In this document: positions 18,004-28,955 of the stretch, piece by piece
Layout of the letters: the number at the start of each line of letters is the position of its first letter
Numbering within the stretch: position 1 is the stretch's first letter
DNA from: Paracoccaceae bacterium
GTDB taxonomy: Bacteria > Pseudomonadota > Alphaproteobacteria > Rhodobacterales > Rhodobacteraceae
Reading direction: 5' to 3'
DNA length: 60,259 nt
NCBI GenBank assembly: GCA_016938875.1
Contig: JAFGTV010000002.1
Span: 1-60,259, forward strand
Notes under the pieces: generated by a model
Told to the model about the DNA's origin: nothing
Seen by the model: the letters and a program-made list of their open reading frames with translations, nothing else
The model's database searches: none
Made by a program: the position numbers and the translations under genes

Positions 18004-18837
18004 ATGACCGCGATGACCGCCCTGATCGCCGGGCGCGGCGTTCTGCCGGCCCATCTGGCCCGCGCCCTGGCGGCGCAGCGCACCCGCTTTGTGATCGCCC
18101 AGGTCGAGGGGTTCACGATGGACAACCCCGAGGGCTGGCCGATCGAAACCTTCGCGGTCGAACGACTGGCGCTGTTGTTTGACCGGCTGCACGAACTGGG
18201 CGTCACCCGCGTGGCCTTTGCCGGGGCGGTGACCCGCACCCGGCTGGATCCCGAACGGATAGATCTGAAAACCGCGATGCTGTTGCCGCGCATCCTGCCC
18301 GCCCTGGCGCAGGGCGACGATGCGACCCTGCGCGCCGTGATCGCCCTGTTCGAGGACGAAGGTTTCGCCGTTCTGGGGGCTGCGGACCTGGCGCCCGACC
18401 TGCTGCCCGCCGAGGGTGTCCTGACCCGTGCCCAACCCGGCCCCGCCGATGCCGGCGATGCCGCCCGCGCGGCCGACATCGTCGCGGCCCTGGGGGCGGC
18501 GGATGTGGGGCAGGGCGCGGTGGTGGCCCAGGGGCTGTGCCTGGCCGTGGAAACCCTGCCGGGCACCGATGCGATGCTGGCCTGGGTGGCGGATGTGGCG
18601 GGGGCCTGCCGCCCCGATCCCAAGGGCGCTGGGGGCGTTTTCTACAAGGCCCCCAAACCCGGCCAGGACCGCCGCGTGGACCTGCCCGCCATCGGCCCCG
18701 CCACGATCGAGGCCGCCCACCGCGCCGGGCTGGCCGGCGTGGTGATCGAGGCCGGCGGCGTCATGGTGCTGGACCCCGCCGCGACCCGGGCGCGCGCCGA
18801 TGAATTGGGCGTTTTCCTCTGGGTGCGCTCGCCGTGA
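18004..18837 (+). CDS. lpxI: UDP-2,3-diacylglucosamine pyrophosphatase LpxI
   Basis: Hydrolyses UDP-2,3-diacylglucosamine to lipid X, the alphaproteobacterial replacement of LpxH. 277 residues, the normal length of the DUF1009/LpxI family. Seen: N-terminal LIAGRGVLPAHLARAL, GVTRVAFAGAVTRTRL, and the C-terminal catalytic domain with GVFYKAPKPGQDRRVDLPAIGPATI and AGLAGVVIEAGGVMVLD. It lies between lpxA and lpxB, its immediate pathway successor, and overlaps lpxB by four bases (GTGA). Confidence 0.95.
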   Translation: MTAMTALIAGRGVLPAHLARALAAQRTRFVIAQVEGFTMDNPEGWPIETFAVERLALLFDRLHELGVTRVAFAGAVTRTRLDPERIDLKTAMLLPRILPALAQGDDATLRAVIALFEDEGFAVLGAADLAPDLLPAEGVLTRAQPGPADAGDAARAADIVAALGAADVGQGAVVAQGLCLAVETLPGTDAMLAWVADVAGACRPDPKGAGGVFYKAPKPGQDRRVDLPAIGPATIEAAHRAGLAGVVIEAGGVMVLDPAATRARADELGVFLWVRSP

Positions 18838-20006
18838 CGCGGCTTTTTCTCATCGCCGGTGAACCCTCTGGCGATGCGCTGGGGGCGGCCCTTATGGCCG
18901 GGCTGAAAGAGCTGGCGCCAAGGGTCGAATTTCACGGCGTCGGGGGGCCGCTGATGCAGGCCCAGGGGCTGGTCAGCCTGTTTCCCATGGATGAGCTCAG
19001 CGTGATGGGCCTGGCCGAGGTGCTGCCGCGCTATCGCGCGCTGATGCGCCGGATCAGGCAATGCGCCGCGGCGGTCCTTGATCTTTCGCCCGATGCGCTG
19101 ATCACCATCGACAGCCCGGATTTCTGCCTGCGGGTGGCGCGCCGGGTCAAGGCCGCCAGCCATATCCGCACCGTGCATTACGTCGCCCCCACGGTCTGGG
19201 CCTGGCGACCGAACCGCGCCGCAAAGATGGCCGAGGTGATCGACCAGGTGCTGGCGCTGTTCCCGTTCGAGCCGCCCTATATGCAGGCCGAGGGGATGCG
19301 GTGCGATTTCGTCGGTCACCCGGTGGTCACCGCCCCGCGCGCCACCCCCGATCAGGCCGCTGCCTTTCGCGCGGCCCACGCCATCGCCCCCGACGCGCCG
19401 CTGATCCTGGCGCTGCCCGGATCGCGCCAGGGCGAGGTCGCGCGCCTGGCCCCGATCTTTGGCGAGGCGCTGCGCCCGGTGCTGGCCCGCCACCCCGCCG
19501 CGCGCGTGGTTGTGCCCGCCGCCGCCCCGGTGGCCGACAGCGTGGCGCGCCTGATCCGGTCCTGGCCCGGCGCGCCGGTGCTGCTGGATCCGCGCCGGGC
19601 CGGGGAGGGGGAAATGGAGAAACGCGCCGCCTTTGCCGCCGCCGACCTGGCGTTGGCGGCCTCGGGCACGGTGTCGCTGGAACTGGCGGCCAACGCCACG
19701 CCGATGGTGATCGCCTATGACATGGCCTGGATCAGCCGCCAGATCATCGGCCGGATGCTGCGGCTGGACACTGTCACCTTGGTCAATATCGTCAGCGAAA
19801 CCCGCGCCGTGCCGGAGTTCCTGGGGGCGGACTGCCTCCCGGCTGCGATCGCCGGGGCGCTCAACGCGTTGATCGACGACCCGGCCGCGCGGGATGCACA
19901 GATCGCGGCCGCGCGCACCACGATGGCGCGCCTGGGACAAGGGGGCGAGGCCCCCGGCCTGCGCGCCGCCCGCGCGGTGCTGGACGGGCTGGGGCAGGGC
20001 GGCTGA
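18834..20006 (+). CDS. lpxB: Lipid-A-disaccharide synthase
   Basis: Glycosyltransferase (GT19) that joins lipid X to UDP-2,3-diacylglucosamine at the inner membrane. 390 residues starting with GTG at 18834 within the stop of lpxI, so coupled. Seen: LIAGEPSGDALGAALM at the N-terminus, SPDFCLRVARRVK, VAPTVWAWRPNRAAKM, LPGSRQGEV, and ASGTVSLELA near the C-terminus. Last gene of the envelope operon; it converges on mnmA with 66 bases between stops. Confidence 0.97.
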   Translation: MTRLFLIAGEPSGDALGAALMAGLKELAPRVEFHGVGGPLMQAQGLVSLFPMDELSVMGLAEVLPRYRALMRRIRQCAAAVLDLSPDALITIDSPDFCLRVARRVKAASHIRTVHYVAPTVWAWRPNRAAKMAEVIDQVLALFPFEPPYMQAEGMRCDFVGHPVVTAPRATPDQAAAFRAAHAIAPDAPLILALPGSRQGEVARLAPIFGEALRPVLARHPAARVVVPAAAPVADSVARLIRSWPGAPVLLDPRRAGEGEMEKRAAFAAADLALAASGTVSLELAANATPMVIAYDMAWISRQIIGRMLRLDTVTLVNIVSETRAVPEFLGADCLPAAIAGALNALIDDPAARDAQIAAARTTMARLGQGGEAPGLRAARAVLDGLGQGG

Positions 20007-20072
20007 CCCTTTTCTTCTTTTCGGCTGAAACACCCAAGTCCCACAGGTGCCGGATGCCCGCCGCCGGGGTGG

Positions 20073-21221
20073 TCAATACCCCCGCCAGATCCAGCCGCCG
20101 CCCAGAACGCGGCTGCTGTGCGGGTCGTAAAAGACACAGGCCTGGCCGGGGCTTACCCCTTCTTCGGGTGTCAGCAACTCGACCTCGGCCTCGGTGTCCG
20201 AGAGCGGGCGCAGAACCGCCGCGCGCGGCGGGCGGGTCGAGCGGATCTTGACCGCGATCTCCCATTCCGGGCGCGAGGTCATCGGGGCATCGCCCAGCCA
20301 GTTGATTTCGCGCACCGGCACGGTGCGGGTCGAGAGCATGTCCTTGGGCCCGACGATCACCCGGCGCGCCTCGACATCCAGCCGCACGACATAAAGCGGA
20401 TCTGCCAGCCCGCCGATCCCCAGCCCGCGCCGCTGGCCGATGGTATAGTGGATCACCCCCTCATGCGTGCCCAGCACGCGCCCGTCGGTATCCACGATCT
20501 CGCCCGGTTCGGCCGCACCGGGGCGCAGTTTCTCGATGACGCTGGCATAGTTGCCCTCGGGGACGAAACAGATGTCCTGGCTGTCGGGCTTGTCCGCCAC
20601 GGCCAGTCCGTATTTCGCCGCCAATGCGCGGGTGGCGGCCTTGTCGGGCAGGTGGCCTAGCGGAAAGCGCAGATATTCCAGCTGTTCGGGCGTGGTGGAG
20701 AACAGGAAATAGGACTGATCGCGCGCCGCATCGGCGGCGCAGTGCAATTCCGGCCCGTTCGGGCCCATCTTGCGCTGGATATAGTGGCCCGTGGCCATGC
20801 AATCGGCGTCCAGTTCGCGCGCGGTGGCCAGCAGGTCGCGAAATTTCACCCGCTCGTTGCAGCGGATGCAGGGCACCGGCGTGGCACCGGCCAGATAGCT
20901 GTCGGCGAACTCTTCGATCACCGCATCGCGAAAGGTGTTCTCGTAGTCCAGGACGTAATGGGGAAAGCCCACGGTTTCGGCCACGCGGCGCGCATCGTGG
21001 ATGTCCTGACCCGCGCAACAGGCGCCCTTTTTCGCCAGGGCCGCCCCGTGATCATAAAGCTGAAGCGTGATGCCGACCACGTCATAGCCCTCTTCGGCCA
21101 ACTGGGCCGCCACGACCGAGCTGTCCACGCCGCCCGACATGGCGACCAGGACACGGGTTTCGGCCTCGGGCTTGGCAAAGCCCAGCGAATTCAGCGGACG
21201 GTCGACGCTGTCCAAGGGCAT
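20073..21221 (-). CDS. mnmA: tRNA 2-thiouridylase MnmA
   Basis: Puts sulfur on C2 of U34 in tRNAs for Lys, Glu and Gln, using persulfide sulfur derived from a cysteine desulfurase. 382 residues from the ATG at 21221, chosen for AGGAGAGA upstream. Seen: PP-loop SGGVDSSV near residues 30-37, first catalytic Cys in [25 protein letters not shown], and the second catalytic Cys in GQACVFYD close to the C-terminus. Divergent from sciP with 126 bases between the starts. Confidence 0.96.
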   Translation of the reverse strand: MPLDSVDRPLNSLGFAKPEAETRVLVAMSGGVDSSVVAAQLAEEGYDVVGITLQLYDHGAALAKKGACCAGQDIHDARRVAETVGFPHYVLDYENTFRDAVIEEFADSYLAGATPVPCIRCNERVKFRDLLATARELDADCMATGHYIQRKMGPNGPELHCAADAARDQSYFLFSTTPEQLEYLRFPLGHLPDKAATRALAAKYGLAVADKPDSQDICFVPEGNYASVIEKLRPGAAEPGEIVDTDGRVLGTHEGVIHYTIGQRRGLGIGGLADPLYVVRLDVEARRVIVGPKDMLSTRTVPVREINWLGDAPMTSRPEWEIAVKIRSTRPPRAAVLRPLSDTEAEVELLTPEEGVSPGQACVFYDPHSSRVLGGGWIWRGY

Positions 21222-21347
21222 GAGATCTCTCCTGGGGGGCAAGTGCTGTGGAATATAGGAAAATGCAAGATACTCTCAACCCCCGCTTTCACCCCCTCTT
21301 AAGCATGTCACGGCACCCTCCTGCCAGCGTTAGGAGGAACACCGACC

Positions 21348-21626
21348 ATGTATCTGAAACGTATCGAGGGGCCGCGCACCGTCACGCTGCCCGATGGCAG
21401 CACGATGACCCGCGCCGACCTGCCCCCCGTGAACACCCGCCGCTGGGTCGCCAGCCGAAAGGCCGCGGTGGTCAAGGCCGTCATCGCCGGCCTGATCAGC
21501 GAGGCCGAGGCGCTGGAGCGCTATGCCCTGTCCGAAGAGGAGTTCACCGCCTGGAAACGCGCGGTGCGCGAACACGGCGTCGCGGGATTGAAGGTCACTG
21601 CGTTAAAACATTCTAGACAACTCTGA
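21348..21626 (+). CDS. sciP: CtrA inhibitor SciP (DUF1153)
   Basis: Small DNA-binding protein that in Caulobacter binds CtrA and blocks CtrA-activated transcription. 92 residues. The whole chain fits the family: LPDGSTMTRADLPPVNTRRW followed by a helix-turn-helix-like region (KAVIAGLISEAEALERYALS) and EFTAWKRAVREHG. It has a strong AGGAGG site 10 bases before the ATG. It lies 96 bases upstream of ctrA on the same strand, so the regulator and its antagonist are neighbours. Confidence 0.93.
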   Translation: MYLKRIEGPRTVTLPDGSTMTRADLPPVNTRRWVASRKAAVVKAVIAGLISEAEALERYALSEEEFTAWKRAVREHGVAGLKVTALKHSRQL

Positions 21627-21648
21627 ATTGTAACTGGTAGTCTCCACA

Positions 21649-21672
21649 TTAAGGTAACGTGTAATTAACCAT
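21649..21672 (+). promoter_or_regulatory. Probable CtrA binding region upstream of ctrA
   Basis: TTAACCAT at 21665-21672 equals the single-half-site CtrA motif known from Caulobacter and relatives. A second TTAA lies at 21649-21652, but 12 rather than 7 bases away. The site is about 50 bases before the ctrA start in the 96-base sciP-ctrA gap, an AT-rich island in GC-rich DNA. This fits autoregulation of ctrA, which is known in the group. Confidence 0.55.
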
Positions 21673-21722
21673 TTATCGTCAGTGTTTGGACGAGATCGAG
21701 GTGTTCAACGGAGAGTTCTGCA

Positions 21723-22439
21723 ATGCGTGTTCTTTTGGTGGAAGATGACCCGACCACGGCGAAAAGCATCGAGATGATGCTGACCCACGCCAACCTGAAC
21801 GTCTATACGACCGATCTGGGTGAAGAGGGTATCGACCTTGCGAAGCTCTACGATTACGACCTGATCTTGCTGGATCTGCACCTGCCCGACATGAACGGGC
21901 ACGAGGTTTTGCGCCAGTTGCGCCTGGCCCGGATCGACACGCCGATCCTGATCCTGTCGGGGTCGGGCGATACGGATAACAAGATCAAGGGGTTCGGGTT
22001 CGGCGCCGACGACTATTTGACCAAGCCGTTTCACCGCGAAGAGCTGATCGCGCGCATTCACGCGATCATCCGCCGCTCCAAGGGGCATGCGCAATCGGTG
22101 ATCCGCACCGGCCGGATCGAGGTCAACCTGGACGCAAAAACCGTCGATGTGGACGCAAAGCCCGTGCATCTGACCGGCAAGGAATACCAGATGCTGGAAC
22201 TGCTGTCGCTGCGCAAGGGCACGACCCTGACCAAGGAAATGTTCCTCAACCATCTTTACGGCGGCATGGACGAGCCCGAGTTGAAGATCATCGACGTGTT
22301 CATCTGCAAACTGCGCAAGAAACTGGCCCAGGCCACCGGCGGAGAGACCCATATCGAAACGGTCTGGGGTCGGGGCTATGTGCTGCGCGATCCCGAACCG
22401 GTGCAGCAACTGCCCAACCGCATGGCGTTGGGCGCGTAA
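21723..22439 (+). CDS. ctrA: Cell cycle response regulator CtrA
   Basis: OmpR-type response regulator; in Rhodobacterales it controls motility, gene transfer agent and other non-essential functions. 238 residues, the normal length. Receiver domain 1-120 with acidic pocket VEDD, phospho-acceptor Asp51 ([11 protein letters not shown]) and conserved Lys in DDYLTKPF. The C-terminal winged helix has [31 protein letters not shown] and VWGRGYVL, all characteristic of CtrA. Its phosphorelay kinase CckA is also in this window (38490-40867). The stop lies inside a GC-rich hairpin (22425-22453) without a T-run. Confidence 0.97.
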   Translation: MRVLLVEDDPTTAKSIEMMLTHANLNVYTTDLGEEGIDLAKLYDYDLILLDLHLPDMNGHEVLRQLRLARIDTPILILSGSGDTDNKIKGFGFGADDYLTKPFHREELIARIHAIIRRSKGHAQSVIRTGRIEVNLDAKTVDVDAKPVHLTGKEYQMLELLSLRKGTTLTKEMFLNHLYGGMDEPELKIIDVFICKLRKKLAQATGGETHIETVWGRGYVLRDPEPVQQLPNRMALGA

Positions 22440-24644
<2,205 letters not shown>

Positions 24645-24647
24645 GCG

Positions 24648-26738
24648 ATGCGCGGACGCCCTGACATCCTGTTTCCCCTGTTCGGCGATCTGACCAAGCT
24701 GGACGGGGTCGGCCCCAAGACGGCCAAGCTCTTCGCCCAGCTGGACATCGAAAAGCCGCGCGATCTGGTCTTTACGCTGCCCCAGTCCGGGGTGGATCGC
24801 CGGCTGCGCGCCTCTGTGCGCGAGGCAATGCCGGGCGAGGTCGCCACGCTGGAGGTTCTGGTCGGCCCGCATGATCCGCCGCGCAGCGTCGGTCGGCCCT
24901 ATCGCGTGCAGGTCCAGGACGCAGAGACCGCGTTTCAACTGGTGTTTTTTCACGCCCGGGGCGATTACCTGCGCCGGATCCTGCCGCCGGGGGAACGCCG
25001 GGTGATCTCGGGCAAGGTCGAGTTTTTCGACGGGATGGCCCAGATCGTCCACCCCGACCACATCCTGCCCCCCGATCAGGCCGCCACCATCCCCGCCTAT
25101 GAGCCGGTTTATCCGCTGACCGCCGGGATCAGCCTGCGCACGATGACACGGGCCGTGGCCGCCGCACTGGATCTGCTGCCCGAGGTGCCCGAATGGATCG
25201 ACGCAGCACTTTGCGCGCGCGAGGGGTGGCCGGACTGGGCCGCGGCCCTGCGCGCGGCCCATGCGCCCGCGCGCGGCACCGATCTGGCGCCCACCGCGCC
25301 CGCGCGCCAGCGTCTGGCCTATGATGAGCTTTTTGCCCATCAACTGACCCTGGCGCTGGCCCGCCAGGACGCCCGGCGCGGCAAGGGCCGCCCGACCGAG
25401 GGCGACGGCAGGCTGAGGCGCAAGGTTCTGGCCGCGCTGCCCTTCACCCCCACTGTCGCGCAGAACCGCGCGATGGGCGAGATTGCCGATGACATGGCCT
25501 CTGAGCGGCGGATGACGCGGCTGTTGCAGGGCGATGTGGGGGCCGGGAAAACGCTGGTGGCGCTGATGGCGCTGCTGATCGCGGTCGAGGCGGGCGGGCA
25601 GGGGGTGATGATGGCCCCGACCGAGATCCTGGCCCGCCAGCATCTGGCGAACCTGCGCCCGCTGGCCGAACGCGCCGGCGTGGTGCTCGAGATCCTGACC
25701 GGCCGCGACAAGGGGGCCGAACGGCGCGCGAAGCTGGCCGCCCTTGCGGCGGGCGATATCCAGGTGCTGGTCGGCACCCATGCGGTGTTTCAAAAGGATG
25801 TCGCGTTCGCCGATCTGCGGCTGGCCATCGTGGATGAACAGCACCGCTTTGGCGTCGCCCAGCGGATGGAGCTGAGCGCCAAGGGTCGCGGCGCCGACGT
25901 GCTGGTGATGACCGCCACGCCGATCCCACGCAGCCTGGCGCTGGCGCAATACGGCGACATGGATGTGTCGCTGCTGGATGAAAAGCCGCCCGGACGGGTG
26001 CCGGTCAAGACCGCGCTGATCTCGACCGCCCGGATGGACGAGGTGATCGCCCATCTGCGCCGCGCCATCGACGAAGGGCGGCAGGCCTATTGGGTCTGTC
26101 CGCTGGTCGAGGAATCCGAACTGTCGGACATGACCGCGGCCGAGGACCGGTTTCGCCGCCTGCGCGCGGCCCTGGGCGAGGGGCGGGTCGGGCTGGTGCA
26201 CGGCCAGATGCCGCCCGCCGAGAAAGACGCCGCCATGGCGCGGTTTCAGGCCGGCGAGACATCCGTTCTGGTGGCGACCACGGTGATCGAGGTGGGGGTC
26301 GATGTGCCCAATGCCTCGATCATGGTGATCGAGCGGGCGGAAAGTTTCGGCCTGGCGCAGTTGCACCAGTTGCGCGGCCGGGTGGGGCGCGGGGCGGCGG
26401 CCTCGACCTGCCTGTTGATGTATCAGCCGCCCCTGACCGAGGGCGGCCAACGCCGGCTGGAAATCCTGCGCCAGACCGAGGACGGGTTCCGCATCGCCGA
26501 AGAGGATCTGGCGATGCGCGGCGCGGGCGACCTGATCGGCACGGTGCAATCGGGCCTGCCCCGGTTCCGCATTGCCGACCTGGAACGTCAGGCGGCCCTG
26601 ATGGCGGTGGCGCAGACCGATGCGCGCAAGCTGCTGGCCGACGATCCCACCCTCGACACGCCCCGGGGCAAGGCTGCCCGGCTATTGCTGTGGCTGATGG
26701 AACAGGACCGGGCGATTCGGTTGATTAAGATTGGTTAA
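24648..26738 (+). CDS. recG: ATP-dependent DNA helicase RecG
   Basis: Branch-migration helicase that remodels stalled forks and Holliday junctions. 696 residues. N-terminal wedge/OB domain (LTKLDGVGPKTAKLF and about 25-260), then helicase motifs: I GDVGAGKTLVA, II VDEQHRFGV, III MTATPIPRSLAL, V TTVIEVGVDVPNAS, VI LHQLRGRVGRG. The C-terminal wedge (GFRIAEEDLAMRGAGDLIG) is typical of RecG. It directly follows ligA and precedes the small SOS-box gene. Confidence 0.97.
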   Translation: MRGRPDILFPLFGDLTKLDGVGPKTAKLFAQLDIEKPRDLVFTLPQSGVDRRLRASVREAMPGEVATLEVLVGPHDPPRSVGRPYRVQVQDAETAFQLVFFHARGDYLRRILPPGERRVISGKVEFFDGMAQIVHPDHILPPDQAATIPAYEPVYPLTAGISLRTMTRAVAAALDLLPEVPEWIDAALCAREGWPDWAAALRAAHAPARGTDLAPTAPARQRLAYDELFAHQLTLALARQDARRGKGRPTEGDGRLRRKVLAALPFTPTVAQNRAMGEIADDMASERRMTRLLQGDVGAGKTLVALMALLIAVEAGGQGVMMAPTEILARQHLANLRPLAERAGVVLEILTGRDKGAERRAKLAALAAGDIQVLVGTHAVFQKDVAFADLRLAIVDEQHRFGVAQRMELSAKGRGADVLVMTATPIPRSLALAQYGDMDVSLLDEKPPGRVPVKTALISTARMDEVIAHLRRAIDEGRQAYWVCPLVEESELSDMTAAEDRFRRLRAALGEGRVGLVHGQMPPAEKDAAMARFQAGETSVLVATTVIEVGVDVPNASIMVIERAESFGLAQLHQLRGRVGRGAAASTCLLMYQPPLTEGGQRRLEILRQTEDGFRIAEEDLAMRGAGDLIGTVQSGLPRFRIADLERQAALMAVAQTDARKLLADDPTLDTPRGKAARLLLWLMEQDRAIRLIKIG

Positions 26739-26766
26739 CGCCCGAAATCGGCCTTTGTTCACGAAT

Positions 26767-26819
26767 GTTCTTAAAAAGTTCTTTACAGGATTCGGTTAAC
26801 GTGAGAACAAAGAGGCAAC
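26767..26819 (+). promoter_or_regulatory. Candidate LexA (SOS) boxes upstream of a 40-residue membrane protein
   Basis: GTTC (26767-26770), seven bases, GTTC (26778-26781) is a perfect copy of the alphaproteobacterial SOS consensus GTTC-N7-GTTC. A weaker second element, GAAC-N7-CAAC, lies at 26805-26819. GTGAGAACAA at 26801-26810 also occurs in the recA leader of this window (41568-41577), where it likewise starts a GAAC-N7 element. No convincing -35/-10 pair can be assigned. LexA control is inferred. Confidence 0.6.
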
Positions 26820-26846
26820 ACGAAGGACCAAACAGGAGCACACCCC

Positions 26847-26969
26847 ATGATGAGCGACCTCAAGGACGTGATTTCCCGCAACCAGGCCACGCTTTTGCAG
26901 GATGCCGCCGGGGCGGCCGCATTGGTGGTGATGCTGATCGTGGGTTTGCATCTGCCCGGCCTGGTCTGA
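26847..26969 (+). CDS. Small single-helix membrane protein of 40 residues, probably SOS-regulated
   Basis: Reading frame starting MMSDLKDVISRNQATLL: a charged, probably amphipathic N-terminal half of about 20 residues, then a hydrophobic helix (AAALVVMLIVGLHLPGLV) to the C-terminus. AGGAG at 26834-26838 is well placed before the ATG at 26847. It is preceded by SOS-type boxes and ends 140 bases before a very strong terminator, so it appears to be a separate transcription unit. No family was recognised. Small inner-membrane SOS proteins are known elsewhere: SidA, a division inhibitor in Caulobacter, and TisB, a toxin in E. coli. A comparable role is a guess from size, topology and promoter. Confidence 0.65.
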   Translation: MMSDLKDVISRNQATLLQDAAGAAALVVMLIVGLHLPGLV

Positions 26970-27109
26970 CCCGGGCGTTGCACGCCTGAGCTACTGCCTG
27001 CGGTCTGTGCCGCGCCCGGTCGCACCCCGAACCGCGACGGGCCAAGGCGCCCCACCCCAGGGTTTTCGGAAAACTGCCTCTTCCTGCCCGCCCGCACAGA
27101 CACGCCCCT

Positions 27110-27146
27110 GCCGCCGCCTCCCGCCGGAGTGCGGCGGCCTTTTTTT
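27110..27146 (+). terminator. Strong Rho-independent terminator
   Basis: GCCGCCGC (27110-27117) pairs with GCGGCGGC (27131-27138). Inside it CTCC and GGAG pair around CGCC, and CTTTTTTT follows. It ends the transcript of the 40-residue gene and faces the NifU-like gene that converges from the other side. Between 26970 and 27109 nothing coding is apparent. Confidence 0.85.
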
Positions 27147-27173
27147 AGGGGGCCCATGGGTCAGGCGTTGGGG

Positions 27174-27626
27174 TCAGGCGCAGGCGGCGGCCTCGGCGGC
27201 GTCAAACGCCTCCAGCGTGGCCTCAAGGCACAGCAGGATCGAGCCATGGCGATTCTTGTACTCGCGCGCGGGGCGCAACACCTCGAGCGCGTCGAAGGGC
27301 GCATCGGGGGTGGGGCCGTCTTCCTTGAGCATGGCGCGCAGCTGATCGCGGGCACGCAGCACCTGCTCGCGGGTGCAGCCGATGATGTGCCCCCCCACCA
27401 CCGAGGCCGCCGCCTGACCCAGCGCGCAGGCCTTTACGTCCTGGCCAAAACGGGTAATCCGCCCATCCGCGACATCCAGATCCACCGTCACCGTCGAGCC
27501 GCACAAAGGCGCGCGCTTGCGCACGCTGGCCATCGGCGCGGCCAGCCGGTCCAGATGCGGGATCTCGGCGGCCAGCGCCAGGATGCGCTGGGAATACAGC
27601 TTGATGAGATCGGACTCGGCGCTCAT
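27174..27626 (-). CDS. Iron-sulfur cluster assembly scaffold protein, NifU/IscU-like
   Basis: Cytoplasmic scaffold-like protein of 150 residues on which Fe-S clusters may be built before transfer. Three cysteines are placed as in the IscU/SufU fold: in PLCGSTVTVDL (about 42), in KACALGQAAAS (about 67) and in SILLCLEATLEA (about 131). It stands alone, about 25 kb from the suf operon at the other end of the window, and is divergent from hisI with 67 bases between starts. Its true role (scaffold, carrier or cluster repair) is not shown by sequence. Confidence 0.85.
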   Translation of the reverse strand: MSAESDLIKLYSQRILALAAEIPHLDRLAAPMASVRKRAPLCGSTVTVDLDVADGRITRFGQDVKACALGQAAASVVGGHIIGCTREQVLRARDQLRAMLKEDGPTPDAPFDALEVLRPAREYKNRHGSILLCLEATLEAFDAAEAAACA

Positions 27627-27693
27627 GGCGTTTCCTTTGGTCGGCGTTTGGCATAGATAACGCGCGCCTACAGGTTTTCAAAGGAGATCCGCC

Positions 27694-28053
27694 ATGCCGT
27701 TCGACCCTGCCAGCCTGCGTTATGACGCGGCCGGGCTGATCCCCGCCATCGCCCAGGACGAGGGCGGCGCGGTGCTGATGATGGCCTGGATGAACGCCCA
27801 GGCCGTGGCCCGCACCCTGGACACAGGGCGGGTCACCTATTGGTCGCGCTCGCGCCAGGCGTTCTGGGTCAAGGGCGAAACCAGCGGCCATGTTCAGCGC
27901 CTGATCGAGATGCGGGTGGATTGCGACCGCGATTGCCTGCTGGTGATCGTCGACCAGACCGGGCCGGCCTGTCACACCAACCGGCGCAGCTGTTTCTATA
28001 CGGCGGTGCGCGACGGGACCGAGGTCGAGATCATGGCGCCGATGGCCGACTGA
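27694..28053 (+). CDS. hisI: Phosphoribosyl-AMP cyclohydrolase
   Basis: Third step of histidine synthesis: opens the adenine ring of PR-AMP. 119 residues, the normal size of the free-standing enzyme without a fused HisE. Zinc and substrate residues are visible: VDCDRDCLLVIVDQTGPACH with the Cys ligands, and TYWSRSRQAFWVKGETSGH for substrate binding. AAGGAG lies upstream of the ATG at 27694. Confidence 0.96.
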   Translation: MPFDPASLRYDAAGLIPAIAQDEGGAVLMMAWMNAQAVARTLDTGRVTYWSRSRQAFWVKGETSGHVQRLIEMRVDCDRDCLLVIVDQTGPACHTNRRSCFYTAVRDGTEVEIMAPMAD

Positions 28054-28094
28054 GGGATCTTGGGTCGTTTACCCATGGGAACGCCCAACCCCCG

Positions 28095-28955
28095 TCAAAG
28101 CCCCACCATGCGGCGGATATCGGCAGGCGTCGCGCCCTCGGCCCGATAGGTGGCCAGCGCGCGGGCATCGTCGCGTTTGGCCAGGCGCCGGCCCGCCGCG
28201 TCGGTGATCAAGCGGTGGTGGTGATAGGCCGGGGTCGGCAGGTCCAGCAGATCTTGCAGCAAGACATGGATCTGGGTGGCGTCGAACAGATCCGCGCCGC
28301 GCACCACCTCGGTGATCCCTTGATGGGCGTCGTCCACGACCACCGCCAGATGGTAAGAGCTGCCGATATCCCGCCGGGCCAGCACGATATCGCCCACGCC
28401 GTCGATCATCTGCGCGGCGCACAGGGTGTGAACCCCGGCCTGGGCGGGGCCGGTTTCGGTGAAACCGCGCAGCTTGGGGCCAAGATGGGCCAGCGCGGCG
28501 GCCATGTTCAGGCGGATCGCATCGTCCGGGGCGGCCGCCTCCATCGGGCGCGCGCGGCAAGTGCCGGGATAGACCGGCCCATCGGGCCCCTGCACCGTCG
28601 CACCGGCCTGCGGCGCAGAAAGGGCGGCGCGGATATCGGCCCGTCGGCAGCGGCACGGATAGGTCAGCCCCATCCCGGCCAGCCGGGCCAACGCCGCGTC
28701 ATAGGCGGGCAGGCGGTCGGACTGGCGCAGCACCGGGCGCGGCCAGTCCAGCCCCAGCCAGGCGAGATCGTCGAAAATCCGGGTCTCCCACGCGGGGCGG
28801 GCTCGGGTGGTGTCGATATCCTCGATCCGCAACAACATCTGGCCCCGCGCCGCGTGGGCGCGGCCCTGGGCGGTCAGCGCCGAAAACGCGTGGCCCAGAT
28901 GCAACGGCCCCGTGGGCGAGGGGGCAAAGCGGGTGCGATACCCGGTCTCAGCCAT
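28095..28955 (-). CDS. gluQ: Glutamyl-Q tRNA(Asp) synthetase
   Basis: Truncated glutamyl-tRNA synthetase paralogue that attaches glutamate to queuosine at position 34 of tRNA-Asp. 286 residues from the ATG at 28955, with no anticodon-binding domain, as expected. Seen: [15 protein letters not shown] with the HIGH-type motif, the zinc site CRCRRADI and a distant Cys, and RRLAKRD replacing KMSKS. The start overlaps the end of trmFO by eight bases, so the two tRNA-modification genes are co-transcribed. Confidence 0.93.
   Translation of the reverse strand: MAETGYRTRFAPSPTGPLHLGHAFSALTAQGRAHAARGQMLLRIEDIDTTRARPAWETRIFDDLAWLGLDWPRPVLRQSDRLPAYDAALARLAGMGLTYPCRCRRADIRAALSAPQAGATVQGPDGPVYPGTCRARPMEAAAPDDAIRLNMAAALAHLGPKLRGFTETGPAQAGVHTLCAAQMIDGVGDIVLARRDIGSSYHLAVVVDDAHQGITEVVRGADLFDATQIHVLLQDLLDLPTPAYHHHRLITDAAGRRLAKRDDARALATYRAEGATPADIRRMVGL

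Noticed and set aside
21603-21652. TTAA pairs in the sciP-ctrA gap as a full CtrA box
   Set aside because: No pair has the seven-base spacing; only the TTAACCAT half-site was kept.
26725-26738. TTAA-GATTGG-TTAA at the end of recG as a CtrA box
   Set aside because: The spacing is six, not seven, and the site lies at the recG stop codon. CtrA binding cannot be excluded, but SOS boxes explain the region better.
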